64,000 nucleotides of DNA from JAPPLB01 sp965208945 (GTDB lineage: Bacteria; Acidobacteriota; Terriglobia; Bryobacterales; UBA6623). Where the stretch lies: positions 4,278,001 to 4,342,000 of the forward strand of contig OZ242366.1 in assembly GCA_965208945.1 (NCBI GenBank), in the 5' to 3' direction. Shown here piece after piece: positions 44,095 to 55,168 of this stretch. The notes below the pieces were generated by a model, which searched no databases, was not told the origin of the DNA, and worked only from the letters and a program-made list of their open reading frames with translations. Both the position numbers and the translations under genes were made by a program. Position 1 is the first letter of the stretch, and every line of letters starts with the position of its first letter.

Positions 44095-45141
44095 CTACCG
44101 CGGCCCTCTCCCTCCCGGCCGTACTTCCAAATCGAGTCGCACCATGGTGTCCGATTCCGAAGGGGCCAACACCGAGTTCGGCCAGAAACGGCGAGCCAAT
44201 ATCCGCGAGCCGGCCACGATCCCGCCTCCCACGATCATCAACAGCGCCATCAGGGCGCAGAAGATTACGATGTCGATGATCAGCGTCGCAAGGTCTTCAT
44301 GACGTCCTACCGTACGATGGGTGACCGTGATCTCGGCCACATACCGCACGCGTGACAACAGTCGCTCGGCTGCATCGGCGGTCGGTGGCGACAAAACAGC
44401 CGCCAACAGCGGACCGCTGCGCTTCACCAATACATCCGGCAGCGCCTCGAACTCTTCCAACTGCCCCCGCGCGATTTGAGGCGATGGGTAATAGAAAAGA
44501 ATCATCCGCAATTCGCCTGCCCCCGATTCATACCGGACAAATTGCGCCTCGGTTCCGTAGCGAAATGCCGCAACCGAAGGCGGCACTTCCGATGCGACCG
44601 CCGTCAGCGACTCAGGCCCCAGGACATAACGGCCCGAGAACGGAATCAGGTCTTGCTCAGGAACATACTTCAAGACCGGCGGCTCCGCTTGCAGAGCCAC
44701 GCGCGGGAGAAAGCTCAGCATGGCCTCAATGTGTTCGCCGAAAGCCTCGTCGCCGATCATCCGAACCGCGAAATTGCCGAAGTGGATGACCGTTGTGCGG
44801 CCTTTCTGAACCGCGCGTTGGCCATACGGCACGAAGTCCCCGCCGGCGGGGCGAATCCATTGGTAGGCCGCGAGGCTTCCTGTGGCGTCCTGGAAGCGAT
44901 AGGCTTCGACTTCGAGCCGCCGGCCATCCGGCGTTCGATAGGTCCCGCTCTGCCCCTCTTCGAAACCGAACTCGTCAAACAGGTCCGGCTGCTCGGGAGA
45001 AATCGGTTCCGCCGATTCACGCAGGAAATCGCCCAAGGCGTCGGGCACCAAGTCCACGGCAAATGCCTGGGAGGCAACAAGAGTCAGAGCCACGATGGCG
45101 CGCGCGAGCAGACGATTCACAGAACTACAGATACCGTACAC
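44095..45141 (-). CDS. Exported, membrane-anchored protein resembling DUF6599
   Basis: A 348-residue protein with signal peptide LARAIVALTLVASQAFA. A soluble region of about 260 residues contains a repeated two-lobe pattern (YRTPDGRRLEVEAYRFQDAT, SLAAYQWIRP, FSGRYVLGPESL, AAFRYGTEAQFVRYESG). A C-terminal transmembrane helix (TLIIDIVIFCALMALLMIVG) follows, with a short cytoplasmic tail. It resembles the DUF6599 family common in Acidobacteriota; I am only moderately sure of that match. It is transcribed in the same direction as secA, 159 bases downstream of it in the path of transcription reversed, so no operon is evident. Confidence 0.6.
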   Translation of the reverse strand: MYGICSSVNRLLARAIVALTLVASQAFAVDLVPDALGDFLRESAEPISPEQPDLFDEFGFEEGQSGTYRTPDGRRLEVEAYRFQDATGSLAAYQWIRPAGGDFVPYGQRAVQKGRTTVIHFGNFAVRMIGDEAFGEHIEAMLSFLPRVALQAEPPVLKYVPEQDLIPFSGRYVLGPESLTAVASEVPPSVAAFRYGTEAQFVRYESGAGELRMILFYYPSPQIARGQLEEFEALPDVLVKRSGPLLAAVLSPPTADAAERLLSRVRYVAEITVTHRTVGRHEDLATLIIDIVIFCALMALLMIVGGGIVAGSRILARRFWPNSVLAPSESDTMVRLDLEVRPGGRGPR

Positions 45142-45300
45142 AGGTGTTTTGTTTCCTCAGCAGCCCGAACCAAAATACAACATCTCTCCGCGATGAGGGT
45201 CATCATTCATGGTGTCAGTGCGGCGCAAAAAAACTTACGAAGGCGTTGCGGATAGAAAAAAGGCTGACACGTCACCAGAGCATGCGATTAGTACCGACAG

Positions 45301-48099
45301 TCAGGCGGCCCTGCCGCAGCACTTCTTGTGTTTCTTGCCGCTTCCGCAAGGGCAAGGGGCGTTGCGACCCACTTTCTTGCCCCGAATAACCTGCTTCACC
45401 GCCGCCTTCCGGTCTCCGGCTCCAGCCATACGCGCGTGCGCCAGCTCCTTCTCTTTCTTGCGCCGCACGTCGCGTGTGAAGTCCTCGATCGTACCGACGT
45501 CCTGGCTCGGACTTGAAGCACGCGCCTCCTGCTTGATTTCCAACACTCCCACGGGCGCCGCCTCACGCCGAGCCCTTTCAGGAGCACTCGCTGCGGGCTG
45601 CAGGTGGAACATGAATCGAAGAGTCTCTTCCTCGAACCGCGCCATCATGTCCTGAAAGAGTTGGAACGACTCTTTCTTGTACTCGACCAACGGATCTCTC
45701 TGGCCATAGCTGCGCAGGGTGATGCCTTCCTTGAGGTGGTCCATCGACAACAGATGGTCTTTCCACTGCGCGTCAAGCAGTTGCAGCATGATCATGCGCT
45801 CGGAGTAACGGAGCCTCTCGGCGCCCATCAACTGCTCTTTCTCCTCATACTGCTTGCTCAGCGTCTCGGTGATTTCGTCGGCGGTGGCCTGACGATCAAG
45901 CCCGTTCAGATCGAGGTTGTCGATATTGATACCGAAGCCGTTGGCGATGTCCGTCCGCAGCCCTGTCATGTCCCATGTATCGGGATGCGTTCTTTCGGGA
46001 CAACGTGACTCTACGGCGTCACCCGCCAAGTCGCCGATCAACCCCATGATGTGGTCCCGCTGATCTTTGCCCGCCAACAGCTTGCGGCGCATGCCGTAGA
46101 CCGCCTCACGCTGCTTGTTCATCACGTCATCGTATTCGAGGAGATGTTTGCGGGCCCCGAAGTGCTGGGCCTCGACGGCCTTCTGCGCTGCCTCGATGCG
46201 CTTTGTGATCAGCTTCGACTCGATCGGCACGTCTTCTTCCATGCCGAGCTTCAGCATCAGGTTCTGGACCTTCTCGCCCCCGAAGATCCTCAAGAGATCA
46301 TCCTGTAATGAGAGGTAGAACCGCGAAGCCCCGGGGTCTCCTTGCCGTCCGGCGCGGCCTCGAAGCTGGTTGTCAATCCGCCGCGACTCGTGACGCTCCG
46401 TGCCGAGGATGAACAGGCCGCCCAGTTGGACCACCTCGTCGTGCTCCTTGTCTGTGATCTCCTTCTGCTTGAAAATAGCCGCTTTCCATTCTTCCGCGGA
46501 CAACTGATCGCGATTGCGCCCCTGTTTTCGCAGCGACTCGATCGCCAGGTGCTCCGGGTTGCCGCCGAGCAGGATGTCCGTGCCGCGGCCGGCCATGTTC
46601 GTCGAGACCGTGACCGCGCCTTTTCGGCCTGCCTGGGCGACGATCACCGCCTCCCGCTCGTGCTGCTTGGCATTGAGCACTTCGTGCCTGATGCCCATCT
46701 TCTTGAGGATGCGCGACAGATGCTCGGACTTCTCGATCGAGATCGTTCCCACCAAGACCGGCTGTCCCGATGCGGCCAGCTCCTTGATCTCCTTCGCGGC
46801 GTTCCGGAATTTCTCTTCCTCGGTTCGGTAAACAATATCCGGATGCTCAACGCGAATCAGATCCCGATTCGTAGGTATCACGTCAACATCAAGCTTGTAA
46901 ATCTTTGAGAACTCGGGCGCTTCTGTGTCGGCTGTACCGGTCATTCCGGCCAGCTTATTATACATTCGGAAGTAATTCTGGAAGGTAATCGTCGCCAGCG
47001 TCTGGTTCTCGCGCTCGATCTTGACGCGCTCTTTTGCTTCCACGGCTTGATGCAGGCCGTCACTCCAACGACGGCCCGGCATCAGCCGCCCGGTGAACTC
47101 GTCGACGATCACCACCTGGCCGTCCTTGACGACGTAGTCCTTGTCGCGTTGGAAGATCGTATGCGCCTTGAGCGCCTGCTCGACACAGTGCTTCAGCTCA
47201 TAATTCGCCAGATCGTTGATGTTGCCAATGCCCAGAGCCTTTTCAAACTTCGCCTCGCCCTGCTCGGTCAGGAAGGCGGTACGGTGCTTTTCCTCGATGA
47301 TGTAGTCGCCCGTGTACGTGCGATCGCGCGGCTCCTCTCCCTGGATCACCTCGCCTCGCTCCATTTTCGGGATGGAGCGGTTCACTTTGTAGTACTTGTC
47401 CGTCGATTCCTCGCTCGGACCTGAAATGATCAGTGGAGTTCGCGCCTCGTCGATCAGGATCGAGTCCACCTCGTCGACAATCGCGAAGTTGTGCTCCCGC
47501 TGGACGCAGTCCGCGAGATCAAACTTCATGTTGTCGCGCAGGTAATCGAATCCAAACTCGTTGTTTGTGCCGTAGGTGATGTCGGCGCCGTAGCTCTTGC
47601 GCCGCTCCTGTTCAGTCAGATCATGGACGATCACGCCCACCTGCAAACCCAGGAAACCGTACAGCTTGCCCATCCACTCGGCGTCGCGCCGCGCCAGGTA
47701 GTCGTTCACGGTAACGACATGCACGCCTTTGCCTTCCAGCGCGTTCAGGTAGGCCGGTAATGTTGCGACAAGGGTCTTGCCTTCACCGGTTTTCATCTCG
47801 GCGATTTTGCCTTCGTGCAGGACGATCCCGCCGATCAACTGAACGTCGAAGTGTCGCATCGCGAGCACGCGGCGGCCGACCTCGCGGCATACCGCGAACG
47901 CTTCGAACAGCAAGTCGTCGAGAGACTCCCCGTTCGAGATTCTTTCCTTGAATTCAGTTGTTTTGGTTCGAAGCTGCTCGTCGCTGAGGTTTTTTATCTC
48001 TTGCTCGCGATCATTGATCGCAACGACTTTCGGACGAAGCCGCTTGAGTTCGCGCTCGTGCTTGGTACCGAAGACCTTGGCAAGCAAATTGTCGAGCAT
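45301..48099 (-). CDS. secA: Preprotein translocase ATPase SecA
   Basis: A 932-residue motor of the Sec export pathway. Walker A is MKTGEGKTLVATLP and the DEAD-like Walker B is VDEVDSILIDEARTP. Further helicase blocks are TNNEFGFDYLRDNM, ATNMAGRGTDILLGG-like (VSTNMAGRGTDILLGGN) and RGRAGRQGDPGASRFYLS. The C-terminal linker ends in the zinc-binding SEC-C motif (NAPCPCGSGKKHKKCCG) that contacts SecB or lipids. Length and domain order are normal. The many Sec signal peptides encoded in this window depend on this protein. Start at 48099 has the standard MLDNLLAKVFGTKHERE opening. Confidence 0.98.
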   Translation of the reverse strand: MLDNLLAKVFGTKHERELKRLRPKVVAINDREQEIKNLSDEQLRTKTTEFKERISNGESLDDLLFEAFAVCREVGRRVLAMRHFDVQLIGGIVLHEGKIAEMKTGEGKTLVATLPAYLNALEGKGVHVVTVNDYLARRDAEWMGKLYGFLGLQVGVIVHDLTEQERRKSYGADITYGTNNEFGFDYLRDNMKFDLADCVQREHNFAIVDEVDSILIDEARTPLIISGPSEESTDKYYKVNRSIPKMERGEVIQGEEPRDRTYTGDYIIEEKHRTAFLTEQGEAKFEKALGIGNINDLANYELKHCVEQALKAHTIFQRDKDYVVKDGQVVIVDEFTGRLMPGRRWSDGLHQAVEAKERVKIERENQTLATITFQNYFRMYNKLAGMTGTADTEAPEFSKIYKLDVDVIPTNRDLIRVEHPDIVYRTEEEKFRNAAKEIKELAASGQPVLVGTISIEKSEHLSRILKKMGIRHEVLNAKQHEREAVIVAQAGRKGAVTVSTNMAGRGTDILLGGNPEHLAIESLRKQGRNRDQLSAEEWKAAIFKQKEITDKEHDEVVQLGGLFILGTERHESRRIDNQLRGRAGRQGDPGASRFYLSLQDDLLRIFGGEKVQNLMLKLGMEEDVPIESKLITKRIEAAQKAVEAQHFGARKHLLEYDDVMNKQREAVYGMRRKLLAGKDQRDHIMGLIGDLAGDAVESRCPERTHPDTWDMTGLRTDIANGFGINIDNLDLNGLDRQATADEITETLSKQYEEKEQLMGAERLRYSERMIMLQLLDAQWKDHLLSMDHLKEGITLRSYGQRDPLVEYKKESFQLFQDMMARFEEETLRFMFHLQPAASAPERARREAAPVGVLEIKQEARASSPSQDVGTIEDFTRDVRRKKEKELAHARMAGAGDRKAAVKQVIRGKKVGRNAPCPCGSGKKHKKCCGRAA

Positions 48100-48312
48100 G
48101 GTCTACAGAGAAAGGGCAGTTACCACGCTTTCATTGTACCGTTCACCTTCGGGCTTTCGACCTGACAACACGCCTGCCGTCTTCGGGAGCGTCTCTGCAA
48201 AGAGCGATAGCACCACCGTGTTATCCATGCACCGTCTACGATCACGAACGCGGATACAGCCAACCGCATATAATCACGAAAAGACGTTCTCCGCTGCCCC
48301 CTCCACAAGCAG

Positions 48313-49494
48313 ATGAAGATCGATACGCTAGCCGTGCATGCGGGCGACCGCAAGAAGCTCGGCAACTACGTCCCGTCCACGACACCCGTATACGGGACCT
48401 CCAGCTTCTTTTATGAGCGCACGGAAGACCTCGACCGGGTCTTCAACGAAGAGATTGAGGGACACGGTTACAGCCGTTATGGCAACCCCACCACGGCCGC
48501 TCTAGAGGAACTGCTGGCCCGGCTCGAAGGCGGAGACCTCGCGGTCGCCACGACGTCGGGCATGTCGGCCATTCACCTTGCTCTCATCGCCGCGATGACC
48601 GATCGCCGCCGCTCGGTGCTCTGCGCCAAGGTCATGTACGGCCAGAGCATTACTCTGCTGACGAACATCCTCGGGCCGACCGGTGTCGACATCAGCTTCG
48701 CCGAACCTTGCGATCTCGACGATTTCGAGCAAGTGCTTGCGAAAGAGAAACCGTCCTGTGTGCTGCTTGAGCCGGTCTCGAATCCTCTGCTGCGCGTTGC
48801 GCCGATCGACAGAGTCACAACTCTCGCTCATGCGCACGGTGCGTCGGTCATCGTTGACAACACCTTCGCCACGCCGGTGTTGCTCCGTCCTCTGGAACTC
48901 GGCGTCGACTTGGTGGTGCACAGCATGACGAAGTATCTGGCGGGCCACGGCGACCTCATGGGTGGCGCTCTCGTCGCATGCGAAGAGTGGCGTCAGCTCA
49001 TCACCGTCTTGACGCGCACTCTCGGGCCGAACATCGGCCCATTCGAAGCCTATCTTGCCATGCGCGGCATCAAGACGCTTCCGTTGCGCATTGAGCGCCA
49101 ATGTCAAAACGCTTGCCACATCGCCGCTTGGCTCAAAGGACACCCTCGTGTGAAGAGGGTCTACTTCCCCGGCGATCCGGAACACCCTGACATCGAGACG
49201 TCCCGGCGTCTTTTCCCTCAAGATCTCTTCGGCGGGATGGTCAGTTTCGAGATCAAAGACGCTGGACGGCAGGAAGTATTCGCTTTCATGGACGCCCTGC
49301 GGATGATCGTTCCCGCCACGACGCTCGGCGATGTCCATTCGCTCATGCTATATCCGGCGATCAGCTCCCATCGCGATCTCGCGCCGAAGCATCGTGAGCG
49401 CCTTGGCATACGCGACAGTCTGGTTCGCCTCTCCGCTGGCATCGAAGCCGTCGAGGATATCGAAGCCGACCTCGATCAGGCGCTCAAACGATAG
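48313..49494 (+). CDS. Cys/Met metabolism PLP-dependent enzyme (cystathionine gamma-synthase/lyase family)
   Basis: A 393-residue fold-type I PLP enzyme (PF01053). Key blocks are IDTLAVHAGD at the start, YSRYGNPTTAALEELLARLE, ATTSGMSAIHLAL, VDNTFATPVLLRPLELGVDL and the PLP lysine in VHSMTKYLAGHGDLMGG. RLSAGIEAVEDIEADL closes the protein. The family includes cystathionine gamma-synthase, cystathionine gamma-lyase and methionine gamma-lyase, which I cannot separate here. It is divergent from secA and followed 21 bases later by a sulfatase gene on the same strand, so the two may be co-transcribed. Confidence 0.9.
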   Translation: MKIDTLAVHAGDRKKLGNYVPSTTPVYGTSSFFYERTEDLDRVFNEEIEGHGYSRYGNPTTAALEELLARLEGGDLAVATTSGMSAIHLALIAAMTDRRRSVLCAKVMYGQSITLLTNILGPTGVDISFAEPCDLDDFEQVLAKEKPSCVLLEPVSNPLLRVAPIDRVTTLAHAHGASVIVDNTFATPVLLRPLELGVDLVVHSMTKYLAGHGDLMGGALVACEEWRQLITVLTRTLGPNIGPFEAYLAMRGIKTLPLRIERQCQNACHIAAWLKGHPRVKRVYFPGDPEHPDIETSRRLFPQDLFGGMVSFEIKDAGRQEVFAFMDALRMIVPATTLGDVHSLMLYPAISSHRDLAPKHRERLGIRDSLVRLSAGIEAVEDIEADLDQALKR

Positions 49495-49515
49495 AACTCC
49501 AGACAGAAGGACTCC

Positions 49516-51174
49516 ATGCCTGCCGGATGCGATGCTGAAAGAGTGCCCGAGAACGGTGCCGCGCCCGTTGTGGCAAGCCGGACCTCTCTCGCTCAGGTCG
49601 ACGAAACCGCCAGCTCACAGCCGGGCCTTTCGCGCCGCCAGCTTCTCCGCGCCACCGCCGGATCGGCCGCGATACTCCTTCCCACTCGCGGTCTTGCAAA
49701 AAAAAAGTCCCCCAAACCGGAGTTCAATGTTCTCTTCATCGCCGTCGACGACCTGCGCCCTTCTCTGGGCTGCTACGGGGACCCCGACATCCGCACTCCG
49801 AACATCGACGCCCTGGCAGCCAACGGACTCACGTTCACGAGCGCCTACTGCCAGCAGGCCGTTTGCAGCCCTTCACGAACCTCGTTGCTCACCGGACTCC
49901 GACCCGACACAACCCGTGTCCACGACCTTCAAACCCATTTCCGCCGATTTCTCCGGGACACCGTGACCATCCCCGAGCATTTCAAAGATCACGGCTATGT
50001 CACAGCGGGATTCAGCAAGATTTTTCACAAGCCTGAACTCGACGACTTGCAATCCTGGAGCGTCCCCTCCTGGATTCCCGACCACCACGGATGGAATACG
50101 GTGGAAAGCCGCCGCTTCGTGCAAGCCAAGTGGGATGGCCTTCGCTCGAATAACTGGATTTCCAACGAGCGTTTCTATTACGAACCCGCGAAACGAAAGC
50201 CCGCCGTTGAAGGACAACGCGGCTGGGGCATGCGTAGCTGGGAAAGCCGCCGGGTGGCCGACAACCAACTTGCCGACGGCATGACCGCTGATGCGGTCGT
50301 TCACGCACTCGGCCAGTTGCGCCGCAAGCGGTTTTTCCTTGCAGCGGGTTTTTTGAAGCCTCACCTGCCGTTCGTCGCTCCCGAGAAGTATTTCGATCTC
50401 TATCCGAAGTCGCAGATCGACCTCGCTGCTTTCCGCGAACCTCCAGCCGGGGCTCCGCCGTACGCGCTTCACAACTCGAACGAACTCCGCGGCTACATCA
50501 ATATCCCTCAGGACGGACCGATTCCCGCCGATCAAGCCCGCGATCTGATCCGCGCTTACCGCGCTTCGGTCAGTTACGTGGATGCCCAGATCGGGCGGCT
50601 TCTGAAGGCCCTGGAAGACCTCCGCCTGCGAGACAACACGGTGGTCGTTCTATGGGGAGACCACGGTTATCACCTCGGCGACCACGGCATCTGGAACAAG
50701 CACACCAACCTGGAAGCCGCCACCCGTGCCCCGTTGATCGTCAGTGCCCCGGGTCGGCTCGGGAAAAACAGGAAGACCTCGGGGCTCACCGAGCTGGTCG
50801 ACATCTTTCCTGCACTCTGCGAACTTTGCGGTCTCGACCGGCCCGCTGCACTTGAGGGTTCGAGCTTCGTCCCGTTATTCGACGACCCGGACCGCCTTTG
50901 GAAACGTGCGGTCTTTAGCCAGTACCCACGTGAAATCCCCGGCGTCGGCGCAGGAATGGGTTATTCGATCCGCACTCGCCGCTATCGCTACACCGAGTGG
51001 CGCGCCCAGGACTTTCCCTACACCTCGGCCGAACTCTACGACTACGAAGCCGATCCCCTCGAAACCCGGAACATCGCCAACCGGCCCGAGAATATCAGCC
51101 TCGTCAACGGTCTCCAGGGTATGCTCCGCGAAGGCTGGCGATCTTCCCTTCCGCCTACGGAAGGCCCCGTCTGA
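49516..51174 (+). CDS. Sulfatase with Tat signal (iduronate-2-sulfatase-like)
   Basis: A 552-residue type I sulfatase. A twin-arginine signal (LSRRQLLRATAGSAAILLP) implies folded export. The formylglycine motif is CSPSRTSLLTG with Cys117. Calcium ligands are seen in FIAVDDLRPSLGCYG and LWGDHGYHLGDHG. The architecture resembles iduronate/choline-type sulfatases acting on sulfated polysaccharides. AAGGA precedes the ATG at 49516. An anaerobic or aerobic formylglycine-generating enzyme would be required; none is in the window. With the sialidase-like, CBM9-like and amidohydrolase genes it suggests glycan scavenging. Confidence 0.93.
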   Translation: MPAGCDAERVPENGAAPVVASRTSLAQVDETASSQPGLSRRQLLRATAGSAAILLPTRGLAKKKSPKPEFNVLFIAVDDLRPSLGCYGDPDIRTPNIDALAANGLTFTSAYCQQAVCSPSRTSLLTGLRPDTTRVHDLQTHFRRFLRDTVTIPEHFKDHGYVTAGFSKIFHKPELDDLQSWSVPSWIPDHHGWNTVESRRFVQAKWDGLRSNNWISNERFYYEPAKRKPAVEGQRGWGMRSWESRRVADNQLADGMTADAVVHALGQLRRKRFFLAAGFLKPHLPFVAPEKYFDLYPKSQIDLAAFREPPAGAPPYALHNSNELRGYINIPQDGPIPADQARDLIRAYRASVSYVDAQIGRLLKALEDLRLRDNTVVVLWGDHGYHLGDHGIWNKHTNLEAATRAPLIVSAPGRLGKNRKTSGLTELVDIFPALCELCGLDRPAALEGSSFVPLFDDPDRLWKRAVFSQYPREIPGVGAGMGYSIRTRRYRYTEWRAQDFPYTSAELYDYEADPLETRNIANRPENISLVNGLQGMLREGWRSSLPPTEGPV

Positions 51175-51385
51175 CAATAGGCGCGGGCACGCTGTAGCAC
51201 GGCTTCGACTGTACCGGATCGACTGAAACCCGGGCCAGCCATCGCCAAAGCTCTCGCGGCCCTCTCTACAAGTGCGATCCCGCTTCCCATGGGAAGGACT
51301 CATCCGTCTGAGTGGCCGGACGAGTTGTGCAGGTCGTTGGCAGTGCCACTGGCTGCCGATGGCATGTGCGTCAAGTGGGCCCCGG

Positions 51386-52483
51386 TTACGTTCCGAACAA
51401 CCCCTTCAAGACACGTGCCGGCCAACTCAGCGCATACCCCAGTCGAAACGTCGGGGAACGGAAGATCCGGTATAGCGCGTCGGCATGTTTCCGCTTCAGA
51501 TTCTCGATCTCCTCGTGCAGCTCGCGGTTGCGCGTCACCATCTTCCCGATCTCTTCGTGCTGCTCGCGATGGATCGCCTGCAGCCTGTCGATCTCCTTTT
51601 CGTGCTCGCCGATACGCCAGTGGCAACCTTCGATCACCAGCGAGAATTCCTTCTCCCTTTCGTAGAGAAACTTCATCTGCCGATCGCGCCGCTGGACCGT
51701 TATCTTTAATTCGCCCGCATCCTCATTGCTCAACTTGTGTCCGGCGCGAAACTTGTCCGGCAGAGGTCGCGGCACATAGACCGTACTGTGGTCCGGCGCC
51801 GTCTGCTCTTTTGGACGCGATTTCGTATAGAAATACACCGCGATCGAGCGGCGCGAGAGTTCCCTCCTGTTCTCCGGCAAGTCGATCTTAGGGAACCCGT
51901 GCCAGGAGACCTCCGATGTCTCGAAAAGAACGCAATGATTCGCCAACGGCAAGTACGACTTCACGCGGTCTGGCTTGCCCCGTTCCCACGGATCTGAGTG
52001 AACCTGCAACGAACCGCCCCATTCCGCCCTCCATTCCTCATTCAGAAAAAGAATGAGGTTCAGCCGCCGATGCCAACGATTCGTCGGGTGAAAGTTGAAG
52101 TCCACATGCGGATCGAGTTCCTGTCCGTGCCGATTTTCGTGGGTCCCGCCACCCACGTATTCCGGGTCATAGAGCAGATTTGGAATGCCCGTGATCCCGC
52201 TGACCAGACCCAGCATATCCGGCGATGCAAAAAGTTCATCAAGCTGCCGGTATGCCTCGCCAAGTGGGGGAAGATTCTCATGAACAGCCTTGCTGCCCAC
52301 TTCACCGTACTCGTTGAGCGCCTTGCCATGGTCGAATGCCGGGAACTCGCGAATCAGCCGATCCAGGAAAGACGGTTCGACGAAGTTTTGGATAAGCACA
52401 TGGGGAAACGGATCGGCCTTCCGAAACTGCTCAGCGAGCAGAGGAACACGCTGCTGAAGATCGCGGGCAAGAATCGAGGTCAT
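51386..52483 (-). CDS. 2OG-Fe(II) oxygenase-like protein with C-terminal coiled coil
   Basis: A protein of about 365 residues. The N-terminal 220 residues resemble a prolyl-hydroxylase-type double-stranded beta helix: DPHVDFNFHPTNRWHRRLNL gives the HxD metal pair, VLFETSEVSWHGFP the distal His, and RRSIAVYFYTK the 2OG-binding Arg. The remaining region is charged and heptad-like (REKEFSLVIEGCHWRIGEHE, NRELHEEIENLKRKHADALY), then a basic hydrophobic tail (FRLGYALSWPARVLKGLFG) similar to tails in glycosyltransferase-associated proteins. I prefer the ATG at 52483 (GAGGCCGGA upstream) over a TTG at 52522. The substrate is unknown; a glycan or protein in surface-polysaccharide synthesis is a guess. 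Confidence 0.78.
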   Translation of the reverse strand: MTSILARDLQQRVPLLAEQFRKADPFPHVLIQNFVEPSFLDRLIREFPAFDHGKALNEYGEVGSKAVHENLPPLGEAYRQLDELFASPDMLGLVSGITGIPNLLYDPEYVGGGTHENRHGQELDPHVDFNFHPTNRWHRRLNLILFLNEEWRAEWGGSLQVHSDPWERGKPDRVKSYLPLANHCVLFETSEVSWHGFPKIDLPENRRELSRRSIAVYFYTKSRPKEQTAPDHSTVYVPRPLPDKFRAGHKLSNEDAGELKITVQRRDRQMKFLYEREKEFSLVIEGCHWRIGEHEKEIDRLQAIHREQHEEIGKMVTRNRELHEEIENLKRKHADALYRIFRSPTFRLGYALSWPARVLKGLFGT

Positions 52484-52754
52484 TCCGGCCTCATGGTTTC
52501 GTGCAGCAACGACCAATGTCAAGAGGGCCCCGGTTCCTCGTCTCCTGCTTTCCGAGAGCAGCGTGGTCTCAGCCGGTCTCCGACATCGGACTTTCGCGAC
52601 GGATTCGCCCTCAAGGAGAGTTCCACTCGCCCGTCTTGGTCATACTACATATTGCAGTCCTTGCACGCTTTCTCGTCCTGCTCCTGACCAGGAAGGAGCA
52701 AAAGGGAGCTCTGCAAAGCCCGATCACCCCAAACAGATGAACTGAGCATTCCCT

Positions 52755-54101
<1,347 letters not shown>

Positions 54102-54125
54102 CTTCGCTCATCTTCCCCGTCGAAA

Positions 54126-54875
54126 CTACCTCGCCTGAAACGGATTGAAGTTCACGCCTTCGTCAAATACGTCGACGCCTTCCGCTCGTTTGAGCTTGTT
54201 CACTACGAGATACGTCAAGGGTGTCGCCGTCGCTTCATAGATGACCTTCGCGAAGTAGCCGGTGAAGATCAAATTGAGCATGGTTCCCAAGTCATACACT
54301 CCGACGAAGATCACGAAAATCACCACAATCGTATCCACGAACTGACCCACCACCGTTGACCCGATCGTCCGTGTCCATAGGTGTTTGCCTTTCGTCAGGA
54401 GTTTCATCTTCGACATCACGAAGGCGTTGGCGAACTCGCCGCACCAATAGGCCACAAGGCTCGCGACCAACACGCGCGGCACGAATCCGAACACCTTCTC
54501 GAACGCGTCCTGGTTCTTCCATTCAGGGGCCGCCGGCAAGCTGGTCGTGATCAGGGCCATCACGGCCAACAGCGCCGCCGAGAAGAACCCGATCCAGATC
54601 GCCCGCCGAGAAGCGCCGTAGCCGTACACCTCGACAAAGATGTCGCCGAAGATGTACGTGATGGGGAACAGAATCTGTGCGCCGCTCAAAAGAAATGGAC
54701 CGAGTGTCACCCCGCCGATCATAAACGGCCCGATCGCGCAAATCTTCTGCGCCACAAGGTTTGACACCAGCAGCACGACCACGAAAGCGTGCACCGCCAG
54801 GTCGTAGTACCGATAGTTATGGATTTTTTCGCCCGGACCACCATTGCCGCCCGGGTGATGCATCTCCTGAGCCAT
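54126..54875 (-). CDS. yhhQ: Queuosine precursor transporter (YhhQ/VUT family)
   Basis: A 249-residue membrane protein of the DUF165/VUT family. Six or so helices include VVVLLVSNLVAQKICAIGPF, LFPITYIFGDIFVEVYGYGA and VVGQFVDTIVVIFVIFVGVY. The ITYIFGDIFVEVYG segment is diagnostic. Members import queuosine precursors such as preQ0/preQ1 for tRNA modification. I saw no preQ1 riboswitch in the leader. Upstream is repeat A11, so the promoter must lie in or beyond the repeat. Confidence 0.92.
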   Translation of the reverse strand: MAQEMHHPGGNGGPGEKIHNYRYYDLAVHAFVVVLLVSNLVAQKICAIGPFMIGGVTLGPFLLSGAQILFPITYIFGDIFVEVYGYGASRRAIWIGFFSAALLAVMALITTSLPAAPEWKNQDAFEKVFGFVPRVLVASLVAYWCGEFANAFVMSKMKLLTKGKHLWTRTIGSTVVGQFVDTIVVIFVIFVGVYDLGTMLNLIFTGYFAKVIYEATATPLTYLVVNKLKRAEGVDVFDEGVNFNPFQAR

Positions 54876-54891
54876 AAGCTCTACAGTCTAG

Positions 54892-55092
54892 CCTGCATTT
54901 CTCATCACGCGGCGAGGCGAAGTGCGTGAGAGGGCCGTCAGGACTAGGCGCAAGCCGGGCGGAGGAAAAAGGCGCGAGCCGCTTGGCGCGCGCAGGCGTA
55001 CTTGACAGGTACGTTGAGCACTGCAAGCAAGCGCAACGAAGTCCTGGTGCTCGTATCGCGTGCTTCGACTGTCGGGTGGTGAGAAATGCAGG
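54892..55092 (-). repeat. Family A repeat, copy A11 (inverted, long variant)
   Basis: A 201-bp copy in opposite orientation to A1. It carries a 24-base insertion (GGAGGAAAAAGGCGCGAGCC at its core) also found in A14. The centre is altered (GTACTTGACAGGTAC), which should weaken IS recognition. It lies between two minus-strand genes. Confidence 0.93.
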
Positions 55093-55168
55093 CTAACGTC
55101 ACGGGGCTCCAAGTCCCGCGGATGAGAAACCCTTGGCACGGACTTCAGCTTTGAAGTTTGCTGATTTT

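Noticed and set aside
54876..55168. Search for a preQ1 riboswitch ahead of yhhQ
   Set aside because: The leader is almost entirely family A repeat A11; no preQ1 aptamer pattern was seen.
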